NCBI RefSeq assembly: GCF_002483315.1
Contig: NZ_DLHR01000006.1
Location: 1 to 46,163 of the forward strand
DNA length: 46,163 nucleotides
Direction: 5' to 3'
Origin: Flavobacterium sp. UBA7663
Lineage (GTDB): Bacteria; Bacteroidota; Bacteroidia; Flavobacteriales; Flavobacteriaceae
The translations under genes and the position numbers were made by a program. Below the pieces are notes generated by a model that was not told the DNA's origin, ran no database searches, and worked only from the letters and a program-made list of their open reading frames with translations. Position 1 is the stretch's first letter. Each line of letters starts with the position of its first letter. Of this stretch, positions 38,649-46,163 are shown in pieces.

Positions 38649-41504
38649 TTACTTCGTTAAGTACATTTTTCTTCTAGCGTACAAATCATAGAATTGATCG
38701 TCTTTTAAATCATCTATGAATAGGATGCTTTCTCCAGTTGATTTCATTTCTGGTCCTAATGCTTTGTTTACATTTGGAAACTTACTGAAAGAGAAAACGG
38801 GTTGCTTAATCGCATATCCTTTTAATTGCGGATTGAAAGTAAAATCGGTTACTTTATTGTGACCTAACATTACTTTTGTTGCATAATTTACATACGGTTC
38901 GCCATACGCTTTTGCAATAAACGGCACGGTACGAGATGCTCTTGGATTCGCTTCAATAATATAAACCGTATCGTCTTTTATCGCAAACTGAATATTGATT
39001 AAACCAACAGTTTGTAATGCTCTAGCGATTTTTTCGGTGTGGTCTTTGATTTGTTGCATTACAAATTCGCCCAAGTTAAACGGAGGCAAAGTCGCGTTAC
39101 TATCACCCGAGTGTACTCCACAAGGCTCAATGTGCTCCATAATTCCTATGATGTACACATTTCCATCAGCATCGCAAATTGCATCTGCTTCTGCTTCGAT
39201 AGCGCCATCTAAATAATGGTCTAATAGCAATTTATTTCCTGGAATCGATTTTAATAAATCAATTACGTGCTCTTCTAATTCTTGTTTGTTGATGACAATT
39301 TTCATTCCTTGTCCACCTAATACATAAGAAGGACGCACTAATAATGGGAAGTCTAACGAATCTGCTAATTTAGAAGCTTCTTCAGCACTTTCCGCAATTC
39401 CAAACTTAGGGAATGGAATGTTTAATTGCGTTAACAAATCGGAGAAACGTCCTCTATCTTCAGCTAAATCCAAAGCATCGAATGAAGTTCCTAAAATTTT
39501 GATTCCGTATTTGGCTAATTTTTCTGCTAATTTTAAAGCTGTTTGTCCACCTAACTGAACGATTACACCTTCTGGTTTTTCGTGTTGGATGATATCGTAA
39601 ATATGTTCCCAAAAAACAGGTTCGAAATACAATTTATCTGCCGTATCAAAATCAGTAGAAACCGTTTCTGGATTACAGTTAATCATAATCGTTTCATAAC
39701 CACATTCTTTCGCAGCTAAAACTCCGTGAACACAAGAATAATCAAACTCAATTCCTTGTCCAATTCTATTTGGTCCAGAACCTAAAACCACTACTTTCTT
39801 TTTATCCGTAACAATACTTTCATTGTGAACGTATTTCGTTCCGTCTGCTTTTTCAATTTCTGCTTCGAAAGTCGAGTAAAAATAAGGCGTTACCGCTTTA
39901 AATTCCGCCGCACACGTATCTACTAATTTGTAAACACGTTTGATATTTTGTTCGTCACGTAATTTATGCACTTGACTTTCCAAACAACCCATCATGTGCG
40001 CAATTTGGCGGTCTCCGTAACCTTTTTGTTTTGCTTCTAACAGCAATTCTCTTGGTAATGTATCTACTTTATAATTCGAAATTTCTCTTTCTAAGTGGAA
40101 TAGTTCTTCATATTGTTTTAAGAACCACATGTCTATTTTAGTAATCTCATGAATTCTGCTTAATGGAATTCCCATTGCAATTGCATCGTAGATTACGAAA
40201 ACTCTGTCCCAACTCGCGAAAGTTAATTTTTCGATGATTTGTTCATAGTTTTTATAACCTTTTCCGTCTGCTCCTAACCCATTACGTTTGATTTCTAACG
40301 ACTGAGTAGCTTTGTGAAGCGCTTCTTGGAACGAACGTCCAATTCCCATCACTTCTCCTACCGATTTCATTTGAAGTCCTAACGTACGGTCTGAACCTTC
40401 AAATTTATCGAAGTTCCATCTTGGTATTTTTACGATTACATAATCTAACGTAGGCTCAAATAAAGCCGAAGTTGATTTTGTAATTTGATTTTGTAATTCA
40501 TCTAAGTTGTAACCTAAAGCTAATTTCGATGCGATTTTAGCAATTGGGTAACCCGTAGCTTTTGATGCTAGTGCAGAAGAACGCGATACACGTGGATTAA
40601 TTTCAATAGCCACAATATCTTCTTTATCATCTGGCGAAACTGCAAATTGAACGTTACAACCTCCAGCAAAATTTCCGATAGAGCGCATCATTAAAATCGC
40701 CATATCACGCATTTTTTGGAATGTCGTGTCTGACAAAGTCATCGCTGGCGCAACTGTAATCGAATCTCCAGTATGAATTCCCATTGGATCCATATTTTCA
40801 ATCGTACAGATGATAACTACGTTGTCATTACTATCGCGTAATAATTCTAATTCGTATTCTTTCCAACCCATTAAAGCCTTATCAATCAACACTTCGTGAA
40901 TTGGAGATGCTTCTAAACCATAAGTTAAAGCACCATCAAAATCTTCTTTTTTGTAAACAATTGCTGCTCCAGTTCCTCCTAAAGTAAACGAAGGACGGAT
41001 TACTAATGGAAAACCAAACTCCTGAGCAATTTCTTTTCCTTGTAAGAAAGAGTTAGCCGTTTTAGCCGGAGCTTGCGGAATTCCGATTTTGTTTAATAAG
41101 TTTTTGAATTGCTCTCTATCTTCAGTAATATTGATGGCATTGATATCTACACCAATTAATCGCACTCCGAAATCTTTCCAAATTCCTTTTTCATCCGCTT
41201 CAATTGCTAAATTAAGTGCTGTTTGTCCACCCATTGTTGGTAAAACAGCATCAATTTGTGGATGTGCTTTTAGGATTTCAATAATAGATTTTGTGGTAAG
41301 CGGTTTTAAGTAAACATGATCGGCCATAGTTGGGTCGGTCATGATCGTTGCAGGGTTTGAGTTAATTAAGATAACTTCAATTCCTTCCTCTCGAAGTGAA
41401 CGAGCCGATTGAGAACCTGCGTAGTCAAATTCGCAAGCTTGACCAATAACGATAGGTCCTGATCCAATAATTAATACCGATTTGATTGTTGTGTCTTTAG
41501 GCAT
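38649..41504 (-). CDS. carB: carbamoyl-phosphate synthase large subunit without the allosteric MGS domain
   Basis: Makes carbamoyl phosphate for pyrimidine and arginine synthesis with the glutaminase CarA (not in this window). The 951-aa protein has both ATP-grasp halves: GSGPIVIGQACEFDYAGSQS and LVIRPSFTLGGTGAAIVYKK in the first, and GSGPNRIGQGIEFDYSCVHG and LLVRPSYVLGGQGMKIVINK in the second. It stops about 25 residues after LGPEMKSTGE. E. coli CarB (1073 aa) continues there with the methylglyoxal-synthase-like allosteric domain (about 936-1073), which binds UMP and ornithine. The sequence ends in a normal stop (YARRKMYLTK), and the next bases are the terminator, not a decayed domain. Confidence 0.97.
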   Translation of the reverse strand: MPKDTTIKSVLIIGSGPIVIGQACEFDYAGSQSARSLREEGIEVILINSNPATIMTDPTMADHVYLKPLTTKSIIEILKAHPQIDAVLPTMGGQTALNLAIEADEKGIWKDFGVRLIGVDINAINITEDREQFKNLLNKIGIPQAPAKTANSFLQGKEIAQEFGFPLVIRPSFTLGGTGAAIVYKKEDFDGALTYGLEASPIHEVLIDKALMGWKEYELELLRDSNDNVVIICTIENMDPMGIHTGDSITVAPAMTLSDTTFQKMRDMAILMMRSIGNFAGGCNVQFAVSPDDKEDIVAIEINPRVSRSSALASKATGYPIAKIASKLALGYNLDELQNQITKSTSALFEPTLDYVIVKIPRWNFDKFEGSDRTLGLQMKSVGEVMGIGRSFQEALHKATQSLEIKRNGLGADGKGYKNYEQIIEKLTFASWDRVFVIYDAIAMGIPLSRIHEITKIDMWFLKQYEELFHLEREISNYKVDTLPRELLLEAKQKGYGDRQIAHMMGCLESQVHKLRDEQNIKRVYKLVDTCAAEFKAVTPYFYSTFEAEIEKADGTKYVHNESIVTDKKKVVVLGSGPNRIGQGIEFDYSCVHGVLAAKECGYETIMINCNPETVSTDFDTADKLYFEPVFWEHIYDIIQHEKPEGVIVQLGGQTALKLAEKLAKYGIKILGTSFDALDLAEDRGRFSDLLTQLNIPFPKFGIAESAEEASKLADSLDFPLLVRPSYVLGGQGMKIVINKQELEEHVIDLLKSIPGNKLLLDHYLDGAIEAEADAICDADGNVYIIGIMEHIEPCGVHSGDSNATLPPFNLGEFVMQQIKDHTEKIARALQTVGLINIQFAIKDDTVYIIEANPRASRTVPFIAKAYGEPYVNYATKVMLGHNKVTDFTFNPQLKGYAIKQPVFSFSKFPNVNKALGPEMKSTGESILFIDDLKDDQFYDLYARRKMYLTK

Positions 41505-41617
41505 TTTTTGTTGTTTTGTTGTTGTGGGTTGTAGTTATAATGCAAGTATAAAATTACTAATTTTCAAAGGGTTACATCAAAAAGAGCTTTAAAACTTATT
41601 AAATTTTATAAACAGTT

Positions 41618-41652
41618 TAAAAAAAAGCCGCTACTAATAAAAGTAACGGCTG
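41618..41652 (-). terminator. terminator after rpmH
   Basis: AGCCGCTACT and AGTAACGGCT form a stem with one mismatch; the A run before it on the plus strand is the T tract for the minus-strand rpmH transcript. Confidence 0.8.
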
Positions 41653-41675
41653 ATATATTGTTTTAAGCTAAAACA

Positions 41676-41837
41676 TTATTTTTTGTGTCTTGGTTCGCAA
41701 GAAACAGTTAACTTATGTCTTCCTTTAGCTCTTCTACGAGCAAGCACTTTTCTTCCATTAGCAGAAGCCATTCTATCCATGAAACCGTGCTTATTTCTTC
41801 TTTTTCTTTTTGATGGTTGAAACGTTCTCTTACTCAT
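41676..41837 (-). CDS. rpmH: 50S ribosomal protein L34
   Basis: A 53-aa, highly basic ribosomal protein. The translation starts MSKRTFQPSKRKRRNKHGFM, then RMASANGRKVLARRRAKGR, all diagnostic of L34. The C-terminus HKLTVSCEPRHKK is slightly longer than in E. coli (46 aa). The gene has its own promoter (41912-41919) and terminator. The rnpA and yidC neighbours often next to rpmH in other bacteria are not present. Confidence 0.97.
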   Translation of the reverse strand: MSKRTFQPSKRKRRNKHGFMDRMASANGRKVLARRRAKGRHKLTVSCEPRHKK

Positions 41838-41911
41838 TGTAGTATCTTTTAAAATCTATAAATAAAAATCTTTTTTAAAACTCATAGGTTTCCTGTCCTG
41901 AAAACCGAGTG

Positions 41912-41941
41912 CAAATATACAAAGACTTTTTTCATTCGCAA
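41912..41941 (-). promoter_or_regulatory. promoter of rpmH
   Basis: Minus-strand TATATTTG (41912-41919) with TTG 19 bp upstream (plus-strand CAA at 41939-41941). The leader is about 68 nt. Confidence 0.65.
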
Positions 41942-41975
41942 GTACTTTTTTAAAAATATTTTTAATTCATTTTAT

Positions 41976-41983
41976 TATCTTTG
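41976..41983 (+). promoter_or_regulatory. -7 box for the TPR-like membrane protein gene
   Basis: TATCTTTG lies 22 bp before the ATG at 42006. Confidence 0.5.
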
Positions 41984-42005
41984 CAGTCAACAAATATACA
42001 CTATA

Positions 42006-42521
42006 ATGTTTCATAAAAATATCAAATTAGTTCTTGCCGCTTTAATTATAGCATTTGGAATTTATCAATTTACAGAAAGTAATATCGGAAATGGTATCTT
42101 TTTGTTATTATTCTCTACTATTTTTATTTTCTTATACTTTAAAAATGAGTTTATTTTATTGGCTTTTTTAAAGTTACGAAAACAAGATTTTCCTGGAGCA
42201 CAAAAATGGTTATCATACATTAAAAACCCTGAAGCTGCTTTGGTACAAAAACAACAAGGTTATTTTAATTACTTACACGGTTTAATGGTTTCGCAAACTA
42301 ATTTAATTGAAGCTGAAAAATATTTCAAAAAAGCAATTGCTCTTGGTTTATCTATGGATCAAGATTTAGCTTTAGCTAAATTACAATTAGCTGGGATTGC
42401 GATGACAAGAAGAAGAAAAATGGAAGCTACCGCTTTATTAAACGAAGCAAAGAAGCTTGACAAACAAAATATGTTAAAAGATCAGATTAAAATGATGAAA
42501 GATCAAATGAAAAAAATGTAA
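42006..42521 (+). CDS. membrane protein with C-terminal TPR-like helices
   Basis: A 171-aa protein. Two hydrophobic helices (about 8-24 and 30-46: LVLAALIIAFGIYQF and GIFLLLFSTIFIFLYF) are followed by a soluble helical part. GYFNYLHGLMVSQTNLIEAE then KYFKKAIALGLSMDQDLALA, and TRRRKMEATALLNEAKKLDK, fit TPR-type helix pairs. The tail is a charged Met/Lys repeat (KDQIKMMKDQMKKM). The function is unknown; it may be an adaptor at the inner membrane. Confidence 0.8.
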   Translation: MFHKNIKLVLAALIIAFGIYQFTESNIGNGIFLLLFSTIFIFLYFKNEFILLAFLKLRKQDFPGAQKWLSYIKNPEAALVQKQQGYFNYLHGLMVSQTNLIEAEKYFKKAIALGLSMDQDLALAKLQLAGIAMTRRRKMEATALLNEAKKLDKQNMLKDQIKMMKDQMKKM

Positions 42522-42538
42522 TTCATTCATTTTCAATA

Positions 42539-42567
42539 TAAAAAAGCACCTTTCGAGGTGCTTTTTT
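42539..42567. terminator. bidirectional terminator between the TPR-like gene and the TSUP gene
   Basis: AAAAAAGCACCT-TTCG-AGGTGCTTTTTT, a near-perfect hairpin with a UUCG loop and A/T tracts on both sides. Confidence 0.92.
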
Positions 42568-42574
42568 ATGTTAT

Positions 42575-42943
42575 TTATTTTCCTAATAACATCTTTCCTG
42601 CAATTAATAAAAGAATAAATCCAAATACTTTCTTCAACATTTTTTGATCTAAATTAACCGCCATTTTACTTCCAAAATACCCTCCAATAACAAAAAACAC
42701 AGCAATTATTCCTACATAACGCCAATCGATATAGCCTTCTTTGTGATAGGTATACACCGCAATTGCCGTTACCGGAACAACTAAAACCGCTAAACTAGTT
42801 CCTTGTGCTTGATGCTGATTAAATCCTAAAAGCAACACCAACAAAGGCACCATAATTACGCCGCCTCCTACTCCAACCAATCCACTTAAGATTCCTGCTA
42901 AAACACCAATTAATACTAAAGATAGAACTACTTGAATATCCAT
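42575..42943 (-). CDS. TauE/SafE (TSUP) family membrane transporter, half-size
   Basis: A 122-aa membrane protein starting MDIQVVLSLVLIGVLAGILS at 42943, 7 bp after the upstream stop; an upstream in-frame ATG would overlap the transglycosylase gene. The motif GLVGVGGGVIMVPLLVLLLG is the TSUP signature, then QAQGTSLAVLVVPVTAIAVY and GGYFGSKMAVNLDQKMLKKV. Full-length members have two such repeats (about 250 aa), so this is a half-size form that would have to dimerise. Family members export sulfite, sulfoacetate or other organosulfur anions. The substrate is unknown. Confidence 0.88.
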   Translation of the reverse strand: MDIQVVLSLVLIGVLAGILSGLVGVGGGVIMVPLLVLLLGFNQHQAQGTSLAVLVVPVTAIAVYTYHKEGYIDWRYVGIIAVFFVIGGYFGSKMAVNLDQKMLKKVFGFILLLIAGKMLLGK

Positions 42944-42950
42944 TGGGCGC

Positions 42951-43844
42951 TTATTGTTTGTTATATCCTGAAGTTGGTATTTCGATTTCATATTTTTTAC
43001 CTGTTGTAACCGTTAATTTTTTATCTCGTAACCAAGGATTGTGGATTTTTAAAATCTTATAATTTACACCTTGTGTTTTAGCAAATTTTGCTAAATCGGT
43101 AATGGAAGAATCAATCACAATTTTTTTTGTTGGAATAGCATAATACAAGGCTTCATTTGGAATTCTAAATCCGTATTTATCTGAATTTTTCATGATTTCT
43201 TTCAGAGCTAAAATTCGGAAAACATATCGTGAAGTTTCTTCTGTAAGCAATAAATCATAGTAATTATCCACTTGTTGTTCTTCCATTTTTTTGTTAATTC
43301 CGTTCATTCCTCCATTATATGAAGCCGCTGCTAACGTCCATGAACCGAATTTTTCTTTGGCAACTAATAAATATTTACAAGCTGCTTCTGTAGATTTTTC
43401 TAAATGATAGCGTTCGTCTACCTCATCGCTCACTTCCATTCCTTTTTCTTTGGCTGTTGCTGGCATAAATTGCCAAACACCTCTTGCTCCTGCTGGAGAA
43501 ACAGCGTTTACCAAACTACTTTCAATTACTGCCAAGTATTTAAAATCATCAGGAACTCCATATTTTGCTAAAATGGGTTCGATAATAGGAAAAACTTTAT
43601 TCGCACGTTTGATTACCAAAGTGGTATTAGTGTGATAATTCATATTGGTAATCATTTCTTTATCTAAACGCTCCTGAACATCCGCCATAAATGTTGGCAC
43701 TTCCTCTCCAGAAAAATCCATTTTCAAATTATATCCAATTGGAGAAAATTTTGCTTTATCTGAAACTACTCCATAAATAAGGAAACTTGCCAATACAGCA
43801 ACCATTCCAATAATTACTACCTTCTTCGTCATATACTTTTTCAT
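42951..43844 (-). CDS. lytic transglycosylase (SLT/MltD-like)
   Basis: Cleaves peptidoglycan glycan strands. The 297-aa protein has an N-terminal signal or anchor helix (about 7-26), then an SLT domain. Catalytic Glu108 lies in YLAVIESSLVNAVSPAGARG, with VWQFMPATAKEKG following, both classic goose-lysozyme-like motifs. AASYNGGMNGINKKM is the third family motif. The C-terminal 45 residues may form a small LysM-like unit but this is weak. It lies between an alpha/beta hydrolase and the TSUP transporter on the same strand. Confidence 0.93.
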   Translation of the reverse strand: MKKYMTKKVVIIGMVAVLASFLIYGVVSDKAKFSPIGYNLKMDFSGEEVPTFMADVQERLDKEMITNMNYHTNTTLVIKRANKVFPIIEPILAKYGVPDDFKYLAVIESSLVNAVSPAGARGVWQFMPATAKEKGMEVSDEVDERYHLEKSTEAACKYLLVAKEKFGSWTLAAASYNGGMNGINKKMEEQQVDNYYDLLLTEETSRYVFRILALKEIMKNSDKYGFRIPNEALYYAIPTKKIVIDSSITDLAKFAKTQGVNYKILKIHNPWLRDKKLTVTTGKKYEIEIPTSGYNKQ

Positions 43845-43846
43845 TT

Positions 43847-44509
43847 TTATTCGTTTAGAATTAATTTAGGTAAATTTTCATTCAACCACTTGAACTTATT
43901 TACAATCATTATATGTGTTCCACCTTTTAAGACAATACAATTTTGAATATGTTTTATTGGAAAAACTTCGTCGGCATCACCATGAATGTGAATTACATTT
44001 TCATTTGCTTTTTTTTGCGACCAAATCAACGCGTTTTCGATAGCCCAATCTAAATATTTTTTATCTCTTACCGACAAATATTTTTCATAAAGTTTTAATC
44101 TTTTTGCAACTATATTGTTTCCAAAGGCATATTTCACTAACAATTCTACATTCGACAACAATTGTGTTGGCAATAATTTGTAGGCTTTTGTTGCTCTTGC
44201 AATTTTTAATCTTGGCGGAAATTCGGAATTTGATTTTACACTCGAGATGATAATTACTTTACGAACTTTCATTTGCTTTGCTATTTCCTGCACCAAAATT
44301 CCTCCAAATGAAACTCCAACTAAAACAGGATTTTCATCTTGAATTTTATCAGTCATTCGAAGCGCGTAACTTTCGATACTTTCTTTATCATTGGGCAAAA
44401 ACCATTCCAAAAAATGCATTTCAAATTGGTCTTCTGGTAATTTTATATTTTCGAAAATTGTAGGACTTGCCGCCAAACCTGGCATGAAATAAACTGGAAT
44501 CTTACTCAT
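43847..44509 (-). CDS. alpha/beta hydrolase
   Basis: A 220-aa cytosolic alpha/beta hydrolase (start at MSKIPVYFMPGLAASPTIFE). The nucleophile elbow is Ser67 in VLVGVSFGGILVQEIA. The late motif VIHIHGDADEVFPIKHIQNC supplies the Asp, and KGGTHIMIVNKF supplies the catalytic His. The substrate is not predictable. It ends 2 bp before the transglycosylase ATG, so the two are cotranscribed. Confidence 0.9.
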   Translation of the reverse strand: MSKIPVYFMPGLAASPTIFENIKLPEDQFEMHFLEWFLPNDKESIESYALRMTDKIQDENPVLVGVSFGGILVQEIAKQMKVRKVIIISSVKSNSEFPPRLKIARATKAYKLLPTQLLSNVELLVKYAFGNNIVAKRLKLYEKYLSVRDKKYLDWAIENALIWSQKKANENVIHIHGDADEVFPIKHIQNCIVLKGGTHIMIVNKFKWLNENLPKLILNE

Positions 44510-44534
44510 TACCATTATATTAAAAAAGTTTCGT

Positions 44535-44542
44535 AAATTTGC
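44535..44542 (+). promoter_or_regulatory. -7 box for the short GNAT-like gene
   Basis: TAAATTTG lies 18 bp before the ATG at 44561. Confidence 0.5.
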
Positions 44543-44560
44543 ACTCTAATTGAAGTTATC

Positions 44561-44842
44561 ATGGAAATCAAAGATAATGAACTTTTAAGACAATTTGAAA
44601 TTATTACGGAAACTGGTTTGGTTGCAATTGAGTACTCTGTACAAGAACGCAAGCTGTTTTTAACCAAATTTTGCAATAACAATAATGAAGATGAAGAGTT
44701 GCATCATGAATTTATTAAAACCGTATTAGAACTAGCTGAAGAACGAAAACTAAAAGTGGTGCCAACGCACGCAAAGTTCATAAGTTTCTTTAGAAAAAAC
44801 AGAAAATATCGAGAGCTTTTGCCTCCAGGGTTAATGATTTAA
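44561..44842 (+). CDS. short GNAT-like protein (YjdJ family type)
   Basis: A 93-aa protein. ETGLVAIEYSVQERKLFLTK and HHEFIKTVLELAEERKLKVV with PTHAKFISFFRKNRKYRELL match the layout of the small YjdJ-type GNAT domains, which consist of little more than the acetyl-CoA-binding core. The usual RGxG-like loop is not visible, so catalysis is uncertain. It is single, between two terminators or promoters. Confidence 0.75.
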   Translation: MEIKDNELLRQFEIITETGLVAIEYSVQERKLFLTKFCNNNNEDEELHHEFIKTVLELAEERKLKVVPTHAKFISFFRKNRKYRELLPPGLMI

Positions 44843-44845
44843 TCC

Positions 44846-44886
44846 AAAAAAAAATCCCAAGTTTAATAGACTTGGGATTTTTTTAT
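44846..44886. terminator. bidirectional terminator between the GNAT-like gene and mtaB
   Basis: AAAAATCCCAAGT and ACTTGGGATTTTT around TTAATAG, with A and T tracts on either side. Confidence 0.92.
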
Positions 44887-46163
44887 GCTTCTACGTTTAT
44901 GAATTCCATTCTTACACTTCCGTCTTCATCTATTTTGGTTAGATTAATTTCGTGTAATGTATTCACTAATTCTGGATTCCAAGGTGTTTTTACTTTTACG
45001 TAATTCTCGGTAAATCCGTGAATGTAACCTTCTTTATTTTCGCTTTCGAATAAAACTGTCCTGTTAGTTCCAATTTGACTTTCGTAAAACGCTCTTCTTT
45101 TCTTTACGGAAAGTCCGCGTAACATTTTACTTCTTTTTGAACGTACATTAGCTGGCACTACTCCATCCATGTCAACCGCTTCTGTATTATCTCTTTCCGA
45201 ATAAGTAAAAACATGTAAATACGAAATATCTAAATCATTCAAAAAATGATACGTTTCTAAGAAATGTTCATCAGTTTCGCCTGGAAATCCAACAATAACA
45301 TCCACTCCAATACAAGCATGTGGCATTACTTCGCGAATTTTTGCAACACGTTCTGTATACAATTCACGCATGTAACGACGTTTCATTTTCTTTAAAATAT
45401 CATTAGAACCCGATTGTAATGGAATATGAAAATGCGGTACGAATGTTCGGCTTTGCGATACGAATTCAATAGTTTCGTTTTTAAGTAAATTAGGTTCGAT
45501 AGAAGAAATACGTAAACGCTCGATACCTTCTACTTCATCTAAAGCTTTTACTAAATCTAAGAAAGTGTGTTCGTGTTTTTTATTTCCGAATTCACCTTTT
45601 CCGTAATCACCAATATTTACTCCAGTTAACACAATTTCTTTGATGCCTTGCTGTGAAATTTCAGAAGCATTTTTCAATACATTTTCTAATGCATCACTTC
45701 TAGAAATTCCTCTTGCTAAAGGAATCGTGCAATACGTACATTTATAATCGCAACCATCTTGTACTTTTAAGAAAGCACGAGTTCTGTCGCCAATCGAATA
45801 ACTTCCTACGTAAAAATCAGCTTCTTCAATTTCGCATGAGTGTACTTCACCCATGTCGTTCTTCGACAAGTCATTGATATAATCGGTGATTTTGAATTTT
45901 TCTGTCGCTCCTAAAACCAAATCAACACCATCAACTGCGGCTAATTCTTCTGGCTTTAATTGAGCATAACAACCAACTGCTGCTACAAAAGCTTTATCAT
46001 TCAGCTTCATTGCTTTTTTGACAATTTGCTTGAATTGTTTGTCGGCATTATCAGTAACCGAACAGGTATTAATTACATAAATATCTGCAATTTCTTCGAA
46101 ATCAACACGTTCAAAACCTTCATTTTGAAAATCACGTGCAATAGTAGACGTTTCTGAGAAGTT
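44883..46163 (-). CDS. mtaB: tRNA methylthiotransferase MtaB, 5' end cut by window
   Basis: A radical-SAM enzyme that adds a methylthio group to t6A37 in tRNA. The frame stays open to the window edge, so the gene continues beyond it; an in-frame Met at 46010 is internal, because the 51 upstream codons encode conserved sequence (EIADIYVINTCSVTDNADKQ, with one Cys of the N-terminal Fe-S cluster). The second cluster Cys lies in AAVGCYAQLKPEEL. The radical-SAM cluster is GCDYKCTYCTIPLARG, followed by EIVLTGVNIGDYG, HIPLQSGSNDILKKMKRRY and VDVIVGFPGETDEHF. The C-terminal TRAM-like region is present. MtaB rather than MiaB is chosen by these motifs; I am fairly sure. Confidence 0.93.
   Translation of the reverse strand, partial: NFSETSTIARDFQNEGFERVDFEEIADIYVINTCSVTDNADKQFKQIVKKAMKLNDKAFVAAVGCYAQLKPEELAAVDGVDLVLGATEKFKITDYINDLSKNDMGEVHSCEIEEADFYVGSYSIGDRTRAFLKVQDGCDYKCTYCTIPLARGISRSDALENVLKNASEISQQGIKEIVLTGVNIGDYGKGEFGNKKHEHTFLDLVKALDEVEGIERLRISSIEPNLLKNETIEFVSQSRTFVPHFHIPLQSGSNDILKKMKRRYMRELYTERVAKIREVMPHACIGVDVIVGFPGETDEHFLETYHFLNDLDISYLHVFTYSERDNTEAVDMDGVVPANVRSKRSKMLRGLSVKKRRAFYESQIGTNRTVLFESENKEGYIHGFTENYVKVKTPWNPELVNTLHEINLTKIDEDGSVRMEFINVEA

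Overview
The window is an AT-rich chromosomal segment from a member of the Bacteroidota, most likely Flavobacteriaceae and close to Flavobacterium. The evidence is the gene content (thrS-infC-rpmI-rplT, a transketolase split over two genes, an MGS-less CarB, a CcsB-CcsA fusion), the near absence of Shine-Dalgarno sequences, and repeated TAnnTTTG promoter -7 boxes, two of them with a TTG or TTTG box about 20 bp upstream. I saw no rRNA, tRNA, CRISPR array, prophage or intact insertion sequence. The window end cuts the 5' part of mtaB.

Layout. 0.1-3.5 kb: translation cluster thrS, infC (non-ATG start), rpmI, rplT and a terminator. 3.6-4.8 kb: an unrecognised AT-rich three-gene unit ending in an Xre-type regulator. 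4.9-5.8 kb: rlmF. 5.9-10.6 kb: a cyanophycin locus, with an isoaspartyl peptidase and cyanophycinase on the minus strand and cyanophycin synthetase divergent from them. 10.6-12.4 kb: a DinB-like DUF1569 protein and an exported amidotransferase-like protein. 12.4-15.1 kb: a 22-bp tandem repeat with a hairpin, a 45-aa membrane protein, and a four-gene signalling unit (small Cys-containing protein, 7TM protein, histidine kinase, LuxR-type regulator). 15.2-21.2 kb: minus-strand housekeeping genes dnaB, accA, an EamA transporter, an LptF/G permease and tgt. 21.5-23.4 kb: the two transketolase halves. 23.5-24.5 kb: a lone RES-domain gene bounded by inverted repeats. 24.7-28.2 kb: a DUF4468 protein, menD, a GNAT enzyme and a lipoprotein glutathione peroxidase. 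28.3-32.3 kb: the cytochrome c assembly fusion and a short birA. 32.4-37.9 kb: rsfS, ftsH, a LUD protein, cdsA, psd, an acyl-CoA-binding protein and a lipoprotein superoxide dismutase. 38.0-38.6 kb: a small exported accessory protein followed by a REPIN-like repeat pair. 38.6-46.2 kb: carB, rpmH, a TPR-like membrane protein, a TSUP transporter, a lytic transglycosylase, an alpha/beta hydrolase, a short GNAT-like protein and mtaB.

How genes work together. CphA would store nitrogen as an Arg/Asp polymer, cyanophycinase would release beta-Asp-Arg dipeptides, and the adjacent isoaspartyl peptidase would split them. CdsA, Psd and the acyl-CoA-binding protein form a phospholipid unit beside membrane quality control (FtsH). 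BirA would charge acetyl-CoA carboxylase, whose alpha subunit is also here.

The least explained material is mostly non-coding. At least seven intergenic islands are built from degenerate words repeated with a strict 7-nt period, using different words at most loci. Two accessory genes share a structured upstream element with an 11-nt loop and covarying stem. A 22-bp tandem repeat near the two-component system resembles a palindrome between cphA and cphB. The 3-gene Xre unit and the 4-gene signalling unit are the best candidates for undescribed protein systems.
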